A DNA stretch of 64,000 nucleotides from Zerene cesonia (taxonomy: Eukaryota; Arthropoda; Insecta; Lepidoptera; Pieridae). The stretch spans positions 6,944,001-7,008,000 of the forward strand of contig NC_052106.1 in the NCBI RefSeq assembly GCF_012273895.1, in the 5' to 3' direction. A model generated the notes under the pieces. It made no database searches. It was not told the origin of the DNA and worked only from the letters and a program-made list of their open reading frames with translations. Below, piece after piece: positions 49,252-58,196 of the stretch. Both the position numbers and the translations under genes were made by a program. Numbering within the stretch: the stretch's first letter is position 1; every line of letters begins with the position of its first letter.

Positions 49252-50011
49252 TTAAAACAAAAACTATGTATGTACTATGTGTTTTCGCTAGTTATTTCTC
49301 CGCTTTTAGTCAAAACCCAGGATATCATTATATGAAACAATATACGATACAATATCGTCGATATTTCCTAAATAGTTTCGCGGTTAAATATACATTTTAC
49401 GTGTATGTACCCAAAAAAAACATATCAAGAATTGTTTGGCAACGTGGTGAAGGAGTATATAAATAGTATAATATTGTTAAGCTCGCTCGAACGTCGAAAG
49501 TCAAATCACTTAGTGTTATAAAGTAAAGAAACTTGTAACAATTCGTTTTCATCTAACAGCCGATCCGATATCAGATGTTAAGGAAAGAAACAAGAAAGAA
49601 TGAAATACTTATATTGGCTAAGGTTTCACTTAAATGATACACACAAAAAAATAGATCGAAAAAAAATCTAATAAAATGAGGGCTTTTTTATTGGCATATG
49701 TTTTTTAAATTAATTCTCCATTTTAAATTAAAACTTTTGGAAAAATCCGTTCTAATAACTGGCAAGCAATAAAGCTGTCAATTTGGAAATTTCGTTCAAA
49801 TGTGTCAACTGTCAATGTTATTTCTATCTAGGTTCTAGTTGAGTTGCGTTTTGCGTTTGTAAATTGTAATTTACAAGTGTTAGATGAATCAAATTCCAGT
49901 GGTTTCAAGTATCTAAAAATTTCTATTGCCGTTAACCTGAATACAATTCTTACAATCCTGCATTATCGTATTTTGTACTAGTATAATTGAAAATCACACA
50001 TATAATGCATC

Positions 50012-51581
50012 ATGGTGAATGTTATGAAAGGAGTTCTTGTAGAATGGTAGGTAATTTAAACGCGCATTTGTTTATTAATAAAATGTATCTTTACAAAATA
50101 GCTAGTATTATAAGAATAGCCATCTACTAAACAACTAGAGTTTAAATTCAATATATCATCTAAGTAGTCAAGAATTGAGGCGAAAAACAGTACAAACATA
50201 AACAGTTAGCTATATCTTAATTAATCTTCAAGATAATCTAATTCTGGTGGTATGTTAAAGTTTTGATCAATAATTTCATTTTCCATTTGAAAATTATTTT
50301 TTATGTAAGATTTGACAATGAAAATATTCTCAGTCCATCTATTTATTGCTGCTTTTAAATCCTGTAATGTTATGGATACCACATTGAATGCAGTCTTTGT
50401 TCAGTATTAAGTTTTTAATTCCTGTAATAAAAAATACTATTTATATGTAATACTTACTTGAGTCTCTGATTTTAACTGTGCTATGTACTCTGGATCATTG
50501 TCCCTGTACTTTTGCAGCTCCTTCTTGAGTTCCGCTTCAAGTTTTGTTACTTTATCTAGCTCTGCCAATATTTCATTTCTTTCTGCATTCGGTTCTCGGC
50601 CAATCTGTGTTGGAATTGTTGTGTTTATCTTTGTGTAATACATAAATATTATTCGTAAAATGCAACTAGATTTTTTTTATTATAATTTGTTATCATTGTT
50701 GAATTGATCTTACAAAATGTCTGAACTTTTAAATGTTATGATAAGTCTTAGTTAAACTTACTGCTTCAGCTGCAATTGTCTCCTCAGCTTTATTCAACTT
50801 TTTGTTAACATCATTTAATTCATTTTGCAGGTCATGCAGTTTTCTCTTTTTAGCATTTTTAGCTTTACTACATATAAATAAAAATAATGCATATATGAGT
50901 CAAATGAAATTGAATGTTAGTTTGTAAAATATTAAATTATTATCTAATAAACTCAATGTTGTGAAAAGAAATAAAAGTACCTTGGAAACGACCAGAAATA
51001 AATTGAAGTTCCAATTTTTTCACTATCCACCAAATGGTCATCAACCAGACTTTGTACTACTTCTTTGACGGACTGCATTGTTATACCTTTCTCTTTTGGA
51101 GCTATCTTTTCTAATTCCTGAAGCAATAAACAAAATTTTAAATATTTTATATGTTATGGACGATTTTCAATTTCTCATTGTTATTTAAGTTTACATAATA
51201 TAAATACAATAAATGAAATGATTACAAAAGTCTGTAAAACCGTGATGAATTTTTATTAATGGTGCATCTTATTCGAGTTATGTGACGTGTAGCTTACCTT
51301 CAATTGATAAAAATCTTTGCTCTGATGGAATATCTCCAACATCTTAGTTTTTTTCTCATCAGCACTCAACCCCCTTTTCTTCGACATTTTCCAGTGACCC
51401 TGCAATGAAGCAATTCCTTTTGCACTTGGATGAAACACTCGCTCTCGGTAGAAAGTTCATCCTACAAGATTTGGACGAAACCCATTTGTTTATCTCCTCA
51501 GATATTGTTGATACGCTACAAGCGAGAGTGGATGATTTGATGGACCAACTAAGTATTCCAGTACATGATAAAGGATTGTAA
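50012..51581 (+). CDS. Tfb5: TFIIH subunit Tfb5 / GTF2H5 (TTDA), two exons
   Basis: Smallest core subunit of TFIIH, which stabilises the complex for transcription initiation and nucleotide excision repair in the nucleus. Exons are 50012-50046 and 51395-51581; the intron is 50047-51394 (ATG|GTAGGT to TTTTCCAG). The product is 73 aa: MVNVMKGVLVEC from exon 1, then DPAMKQFLLHLDETLALGRK, a FILQDLDETHLFIS stretch and a DDLMDQLSIPVHDKGL end. Length (human 71 aa) and every block match GTF2H5. The split codon TG|T gives the cysteine of the conserved VECDPAMKQFL. The single intron contains the entire antisense MND1 coding region. ZNHIT1 starts 35 bases after the stop, with no AATAAA between them. Confidence 0.95.
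50071..50076 (-). terminator. Putative MND1 polyadenylation signal
   Basis: AATAAA on the minus strand about 145 bases after the MND1 stop and 25 bases short of the end of Tfb5 exon 1. If used, the MND1 transcript 3' end also stays within, or very close to the edge of, the Tfb5 intron. Confidence 0.5.
50221..51387 (-). CDS. MND1: Meiotic nuclear division protein 1 homolog, five exons
   Basis: Partner of HOP2/PSMC3IP; the heterodimer stimulates RAD51/DMC1 strand invasion in meiotic recombination. Exons in transcript order: 51298-51387, 50981-51117, 50762-50867, 50458-50604 and 50221-50361, all GT/AG, joining to 206 aa (human 205). The N-terminus is MSKKRGLSADEKKTKMLEIF; a winged-helix domain follows with APKEKGITMQSVKEVVQSL and GTSIYFWSFPSK; then a lysine- and glutamate-rich coiled coil (about residues 78-160, with IGREPNAERNEIL and YRDNDPEYI); then a C-terminal segment with RWTENIFIVKSY and FNIPPELDYLED. 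The exon 4 acceptor was chosen because it reproduces the human spacing of 34 residues between FPSK and IGR. The gene lies antisense inside the Tfb5 intron; its ATG is 7 bases from Tfb5 exon 2. Confidence 0.95.
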
Positions 51582-51616
51582 AGCATCAACAATATAAGTA
51601 ACAGTAGTAAAACAAA

Positions 51617-52407
51617 ATGGCGTCAAGGGAATCTGGTAGAGTTAAAGATGCAGAGAAGAAGAGGGTCTTAGATGATGCAGCAAGGAAAAGACGCGCGCGG
51701 AAAGCGGTTGAAGCTCTCGAACAGGACAACTTTCATGAAGATCCTCATGCTGACCTGGTTATGTCCAAAAAAGTACCAAAATTTGCTGATTCTAATGAAA
51801 AACCGACGCGAAAGAAGAAATCGAAAAGTGCAGAGTATTATAAGATGAGGTTCAGGAAGACATTTGCACAATTAGTTGAAGAAGATGCTAGTTTTAGGCC
51901 AGATCCTCCCAATTATTTGTCAGCCCAAGCACCACCTTCTAAGTAAGCACTTTTTTATTTTGATGTGTTATTTATAAAAATTCAAATAGGTATGTGACTA
52001 AATGGTCATAGTAGCATCATAGTCATAACTAGCGGTCCGCCCCGGCTTCGCCCGAGGTACATATTTAGCCTAAAGCCTTCCTCAATAAATGGGCTATCTA
52101 AAACTGAAAGAATTTTTCAAATTGGACCAGTACTTCCCGAGATTAGCGCGTTCAAAAAAATAAACTCTTCAGCTTTACAATATTAGTACAGACTATTTTA
52201 ATATTATATCATAATATAGAATGATGTTTATTGATTTGAATTAATATATACGTTAAATTTCTCACTTTCAGATTTCCAGATAGACACTTCTGTGCTGTTT
52301 GTGGTTTTCCATCAAATTACACTTGTATTCCTTGTGGAGCGCGATATTGCTGCGTACGATGTCTTGGCACACACTTAGACACTAGATGCCTTAAATGGAC
52401 TGCATAA
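51617..52407 (+). CDS. ZNHIT1: Zinc finger HIT domain-containing protein 1, two exons
   Basis: Subunit of the SRCAP/SWR1 chromatin-remodelling complex that exchanges H2A.Z into nucleosomes; nuclear. Exons are 51617-51942 and 52272-52407, giving 153 aa (human 154). The N-terminal half is charged, with RRARKAVEALEQDNFHEDPH and a basic stretch around RKKKSKSAEYYKMRFRKTF. NYLSAQAPPS precedes the HIT zinc finger, which lies entirely in exon 2: CAVCGFPSNYTCIPCGARYC then CVRCLGTHLDTRC. Seven Cys and one His are placed as in the family. The start codon has a strong context (CAAAATGGC). The intron (51943-52271) is nearly half filled by a Helitron-like insertion. AATAAA at 52422-52427 follows 14 bases after the stop. 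Confidence 0.96.
52029..52192 (-). mobile_element. Helitron-like element, family B, in the ZNHIT1 intron
   Basis: On the minus strand it ends GGGGCGGACCGCTAG. It occupies half of the 329-bp ZNHIT1 intron and does not disturb either splice site. Confidence 0.72.
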
Positions 52408-52421
52408 AATTTTGAATTTCA

Positions 52422-52427
52422 AATAAA
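52422..52427 (+). terminator. Polyadenylation signal of ZNHIT1
   Basis: AATAAA starting 15 bases after the ZNHIT1 stop. It could serve both ZNHIT1 and any Tfb5 read-through transcript, because none is present between the two genes. Confidence 0.65.
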
Positions 52428-52499
52428 TAATTTCTTAACTAGATCCTGTTCAATTGTTTGATCGTGAATGTTTCTAGTTTCTACTTTCTATAATTAACG

Positions 52500-53290
52500 A
52501 AGTTTCCCGCCAAAATAATTTGTGTAAGCTGCCATCTACAAGGTAATAGCGAAACTATTTTTAGAACTATAGTACTTCCTTCTTTCACCTAGATGGCGCT
52601 GCATCACATTAAAAATTTATTATATGTTATTTATTCATTTACATATATATATATTTTTTTTCAATATAACCAAGGTGTTAAGTTCATTATGATTATTGCC
52701 TGCAAACACGTTGTGCTATAATTGTTTTACATTAATTTAATTTTCCCTGAATACTGCCACCCCTTACCGAATAGTTAAAATAATTTAACAACTATAGCCA
52801 GCTCTCTATGATACTGCAAGATGGCGTTGCGTCATTAAAAAAAATATTGACCAAACTTTTATTTAAATGGAATTACTTTGATTTAGTAAATAACATTAAT
52901 TTTTATTGATAATGTTGCAGTGGATACTGTTAATTATCACTCCGTCTACGTAAGTTGTTTTAGTTTACATGAACTGCTATCTATTATCAAATAGTTAAAC
53001 TAATTTAAAAACTGTAGTAGTTTTTTTTAGTACCACTAGATAGCGTGGCATTATATTTAAAAAATTTCTAATGTAAGTTATAAGTAATTTTTAAAATTAA
53101 GAAGATTTCTAGAAGTTATAATTGCATTGGTAATTTCATTACATATACTTATCATTTCTAAATAAATTATAAGTTTGTGTAAGCTCCCTCTTTTATTGGA
53201 TAATTAAAATAATTAAACAGAAATAATATATGATACTACTAAAAAATTACACGTATGAAATGCTTTTTAATGTTAAATGTCAGCTAATCT
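52500..53290. repeat. Decayed tandem array, four units of about 217 bp
   Basis: Unit landmarks AGCTGCCATC (52528), ATACTGCCAC (52750), GAACTGCTATC (52969) and AAGCTCCCTC (53181) recur every 212-222 bases. In units 1-3 each is followed 60-70 bases later by an inverted partner (AGATGGCGCTGC, AGATGGCGTTGC, AGATAGCGTGGC) and then an AT-rich stretch starting near ATTA. Unit 4 has lost the partner. Starts 93 bases after the ZNHIT1 stop. Confidence 0.55.
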
Positions 53291-54565
53291 GATATATGGA
53301 AGCCTTATAGTGAAGAAGTTCGATTTTTTAAATCCTGTAATAAAATTAATATAATTTTTTTAAAGACTTCTTCCATTCAACACGAGATGTCGCGTGTATA
53401 TTTTTTGATAATAACAAAGATTAAATTGAATGATATTCATTATTTTTTTTATTTATGTATTTCAATGTGCTGTGATAGGAATGCGGATAGCGAAGCGACC
53501 ATCTCCGTCCATTAATGTTATATCTCTGCAAAGTGCAAATGTGTTTCGCGCTCATTGGCATAAAGGAAATAATGAAGATTGATAATTCGAATGAAGGAAT
53601 GGACTAACATCGGCGAAGAAAGGGATACGGATTATACAATATTTGACTTGAATGTTTTATTTATTTCATTTTTATTTCCAAATGCCTGCAGTTAACTACT
53701 GTAAACTTTCTGCAGACATATAATGTAGACTAGAAGGCCAAAAGAGATTGAATTTATTAAACAAAAAAATTCACAAAATGGGCATACACTGAACCCCTTG
53801 TTATTTCAGCAAGGGCGATTGGTCACATTTGCGATAATTTAACATTTGTGGCAACAGCTGTCCCTGTATCCCTGTCGCTAATGAAGGGTGGACTTGTTTA
53901 CATCGATTAGAACAAACACATTATCTATTGGGGAGAAGCGGATAAGTACCTACTTCCATAGCCAATTTTAGATCAAGAACGCAAATTCACTTTCTACAAA
54001 AATCGAATAATGTATCTATACCCAATTCCGGACAGACTAACGTTTTCATAATAGATATATTCAATTTCATCAAAACATATTTCTCTTATTTTATGCAAGT
54101 CGCGCGTAATTTAACAATCTCGAATCAATAAAGCGATATTTGTTCTCGCTATGTAACCCTTATATATTTACACCGAACATTGTTTAAGAAATTATCTGTT
54201 CCTTAGAATTGTCCATCAAATAGACTATTTTAAAGAATTAATTATTAATAAGCATAAATTTGGATTTCTTTCCAAATGAACATATCGATATTGTTGTTAT
54301 GTCCTAATTTCCTTCAAACGTTTATGAATTGAGCCCTCAAACGAACGTTTTTGCACAAAATATCAGAATCATCTTCATTAGTACTCGACCTATTTAAATT
54401 GTGTAATATAATGTTATAAAGTTTAAAAGTCGGCTAACTAATAGAGATCAAAATAGGAAGTAGGAAGCTAGTGATAACATTTTTTACGCTTGTAACTGAA
54501 GCAACTGACAACCACAACAATAACCTCCTATGTTCGATGTAAAGCATGCCACCCCCTCCCCAGGG

Positions 54566-54598
54566 CACGTGCTTATCAACAGCTGTTTACACCAGATG
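54566..54598. promoter_or_regulatory. Cluster of three E-boxes
   Basis: CACGTG (54566), CAGCTG (54580) and CAGATG (54593) within 33 bases, evenly spaced by 14 and 13 bases, about 2 kb downstream of the net exon. CANNTG is the bHLH binding consensus. Function is inferred only. Confidence 0.3.
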
Positions 54599-55063
54599 CT
54601 TGTTTCCTCTATTACTTGATACCCCGTCTATCAAACATTTTGTAAAAAGCTAAAGGTTGTAACGGACTGGATGAAGAAAATTTTATGAACGTTGCTTCAG
54701 TTATATAGTGTAAAAAAAGTCATTTGAATATGAGTTTCTCACATGGCGTATTTATATAAACTATGTTACTTATTGAAAAGGAGTTATGAGTTAGGAGGCT
54801 CTTTTCTATTCCAAAATAAAATCCCACCTTAACTGAAGTTAAGGTATGGACGCTATCTTTAAATAAACTACATAACTACATAATATCCACTTAATTAAAC
54901 AGTGAAAGTCCAGACTCAATCGGTTAAGCTGTTACGCATATCAGCCGGAAGAAATGTACTGAAGAACTTTTAAAATTGTATTTTAATTTTTGATTTTATA
55001 GTACACATTAAAATAATTTTGCAATGTACATAGTACATGTATAAAGAAAAGGATATCTATACT

Positions 55064-55280
55064 TCTATACTAATAATATACAGCTGAAGAGTGTTTGAAC
55101 ACGCTCATCTCGGGAACTGATGGACCAAAGACAAAGATTCTTTCATCATTGAATATGCACATGATCCCTAAGTTGCTTATTATTCTGTGCCTGAGTGCTA
55201 TAGCATAGATTACTGAATAGTTACTACGTGCTATGTACATATTGTATACGTACTAAAAAAAACCCGGGGCGGACCGCTAG
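55064..55280 (+). mobile_element. Helitron-like element, family B
   Basis: Begins TCTATACTAATAATATACAG and ends CCCGGGGCGGACCGCTAG. It is longer than sister copies because of an internal insertion around 55180-55250. Confidence 0.68.
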
Positions 55281-56642
55281 TATAGTACTTACATAGTAAG
55301 TATAAATTTTAAATAATTAAATGTGTTATAATACCGACTGATTTCACTGAGGTTAGAGACTTCTATAACAAAGCAATTAAATTTTAGTAAAATTAGAAAT
55401 TTTTAATTTTTATCTTTAAATATATTTATAGGTTTACTTGTAGTTCATTGAGTTCTAGACATTGATAAATGATCTGAAAAGAAGGTTGTAATCCTTTTCG
55501 CGCTGTTGAAGTTGCACGATATCGAGTTCCCGCTATTTTTGACAGACCACAGATATTAAACTCAACTTTTTAATGACGCGGGCGTGGTGTGATAGATTAA
55601 AAATAAAACAAAGGAGCTAACGATTCAATTTCGTTTATTTCTGTTCTTTTATAACTCATCAAAGCATTTGCAGTGATTTGCAGCAATATTGACGTAAATT
55701 TAATGAGACTAGTATTATTTGAACCTTTGAGATTAAAATTCTTTTACGAGTTGCATACTTTTAGAAACTTGTAACTAACTAATAAAAAAACAAGTGTAAT
55801 ATTACAAATTTAAAAATCGCAAACAAATCACTTTTAAATGCATTTACAACAATGTCTTTCTTTCCCTTTATATATAACAATTGAATGTTATATTTAAACC
55901 TTATGAAACAATAATATTAATATTTACATTATTATCACAACATCTGTTCAAGGCATTTTAGTTCACGGCACGGTGGTGTTGCTAGACTCTACACAGAAAT
56001 ATAATTTTAACTTTTTTATCTGTATTCTTTAATTCGCAACACAGAAGTGATTTACAGATACAAAATGCCTCAAAATTATATAACATCTATCTTAAAAACG
56101 TGATATATCTATACAACTTACATTAATATTTACAAAGTACACAAGTTTACTATATTATATAAAATATACAATTCTGTCTTAAAATTACTGACTCGGTTTT
56201 TAATAAATATAAAGTATTAAAGCCAAATAAAATATTTATACAGGTTCGCCATATGTCATCACTTAATACTGTGTTGGGAATGGTTAACAATGGCTTGGCC
56301 GTTTGTTACAGATGTATCGACGGACTATTTACTTAATTTAGTGAGGTATTTTATTTTTGAAAATTTGGATGTCATGGATGTGAAATGAAATGACTAAATA
56401 TTGGAGTGAACTATTCAATTTTAGACTAATTAATTGTACAATAGTAAAACTGTTACGCAAATTAAAAGGCATTTCACGTGTTAAATAAATTATAACAATT
56501 CAAACCCAAAAACAGTTTAACTAAAGCACATTTCAGTCCATAGGAACATAAACACGGACAAGCGTGATCCACGCGAGATTCAAAGCTCATTATAGCTAGG
56601 ATTATTGTCGTTTTGTACTATGGTAGAGTACAGTTAAAGAAC

Positions 56643-57346
56643 TCATGGGTCGTCCTTCTTTTTCCGCAACTTGCCTTCCGTGTGTATTGTCTGCGTGACC
56701 TTCTCCACAGCATCCGAAAGGTCCGCATCTGGTTCCATCGCTGTTGACAATGCGGAAATGTACGCACACGCTATCCTTAAAACTGATAATTTTGACAGTT
56801 TCTGGTTGTGACTGTACGCGGGTATCGCTTTTCGCAACGTGTCAAACGCAGCGCTTATTGTGTGGACCCTCGTTCGCTCCCTAGCGTTTGCTTCTATCCG
56901 CCTCTCCCTTGTCATGTTCTTATAATTCCTCTGCTCTCTGGGCTTCTTGTCTGAGAACGGTTCAATGACCCCTGGATGTGGCGGTACTCTCGGGGGGCCA
57001 ATGGGTTTTATTATTGTGACCGGAGGTGGTTCTATCGGCCTCCGTCGTTGCCTAAGTAGACTAGTTTCACTCGTCTTCTTGACTAAGGAGAGAGGTTCAT
57101 TTTGGGGTTCCTCCGCGAAGGACCAGGGTCTGAAGGGGTTGGACGAGTCGCTTTCAGGGCTAGTTAGGTCTTCTCTAGAGCCTAGTCTTATCCGTTTTTT
57201 AGGTGGTTGTATTCTGGTTGGTGTTCTGTCGCGCTTCCTGTCTGTGACGAGTCTGACTCCCGAGTCGTCGGAGTGCGCTGGGCCGGAGCAAGAGTCGTCA
57301 TCGTCGCCGCCCGATACAAAACCCGCGTCTCTTTCTGATATACGTT
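56643..57346 (-). CDS. net: bHLH transcription factor net / ATOH8, last coding exon (5' partial)
   Basis: Net (ATOH8 in vertebrates) is a nuclear bHLH factor; Drosophila net represses vein formation. The exon enters in phase 1 after an acceptor reading TTTGTTACAG and encodes 233 complete residues to TGA. Residues 1-145 are low complexity: an acidic/serine patch (GGDDDDSCSGPAHSDDSG), a basic patch (QPPKKRIRLGSRED) and a proline-rich stretch. The bHLH (56742-56912) reads RRIEANARERTRVHTISAAF, a loop AYSHNQKLSKL, then SVLRIACAYISAL. The RVHTISAAF basic-helix junction identifies the ATOH8/net family rather than other Atonal types. A C-terminal segment ending EGKLRKKKDDP also matches the family. 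The open frame extends upstream to 57455 but that part is intronic. The 5' coding exon was not recognised between 57347 and 64000. Confidence 0.93.
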
Positions 57347-58028
57347 CTGTAACAAAGATAACATTTTGAATTAGATAAATTGTCACTTGTATTGAATTTT
57401 GACGTATTCGATGGTAACAATTCATAACGTTCGAAAGAAGAAAGTAGATACACAAATTTTTTTGGTTAACCGAATTAATTGCTAAAATCCTTTACAATTC
57501 CAGCCCCTTATTTCTATTTTATTCCTCTAGTACAATTCTAGTTAAGCCCTAGGTATACGTTTCTCCATATATCCGAACCTCGCCCTCTCACGATCTGTCG
57601 TCCCAGATAGTTTTATAGACGTTGTATCGGCAATCAATCGCATCGTTAACAAATGCGTGCAATGGCAGTTTCATCTGTCAATCGGGATAAAAGGACAAAG
57701 TCGGACGCTAGTTATAGACTACACGCCTCGTATACAAACATATCGCATGACACATATATATTTCTATTTAATCTGTGATAGACCCATAGTCTATGACAAC
57801 TGTCAAAATCAATAAGTAATGCTCTTTTTCGTTATAGTTTGCAAGACATGTCTTATATATTTTACAAGTTCAAAATATTTTTCTATTCCCATACAGACTA
57901 TCAATAGCACCTGTTCCTCATAACAGATAATTGCTTATTTAAGGAAAATCTATATAAAGATACGAAGTTAAGAGTAGTGTTCAGAAGACGAGTTTAATTA
58001 ATAAATTAACACTGAATGTTATTTATTA

Positions 58029-58196
58029 CTAGCGGACCGCCCCGGCTTCGCCCGTGGTGCATACATAGTCTTTAGCCTTCCTCAATAAATGGGCTATCTA
58101 ACACTGAAAGAATATTTCAAATCGGGCCAGTAGTTCCTGAGACTAATGCGTTCAAACAAACAAACAAACTCTTCAGCTTTATAATATTAGTATAGA
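58029..58196 (-). mobile_element. Helitron-like element, family B
   Basis: Closest to the copies at 52029 and 35374. The minus strand runs from TCTATACTAATATTATAAAG to GGGGCGGTCCGCTAG. It lies in the first kilobase upstream of the net exon. Confidence 0.72.

Larger units (their letters stand above)
53291..56642. other. Spacer and probable 3' UTR of net
   Basis: No coding sequence recognised. Includes an E-box cluster (54566-54598) and a Helitron-like element (55064-55280). The part nearest 56642 is probably the net 3' UTR; its end was not placed because AATAAA-like hexamers are frequent. Confidence 0.55.

Noticed and set aside
51359..51871. Minus-strand frames opposite Tfb5 exon 2 and ZNHIT1 exon 1
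   Set aside because: They are antisense shadows; the plus-strand products match known families end to end.
56947..57369. 140-codon plus-strand open frame
   Set aside because: Shadow of the net coding exon on the opposite strand, whose bHLH domain is unmistakable.
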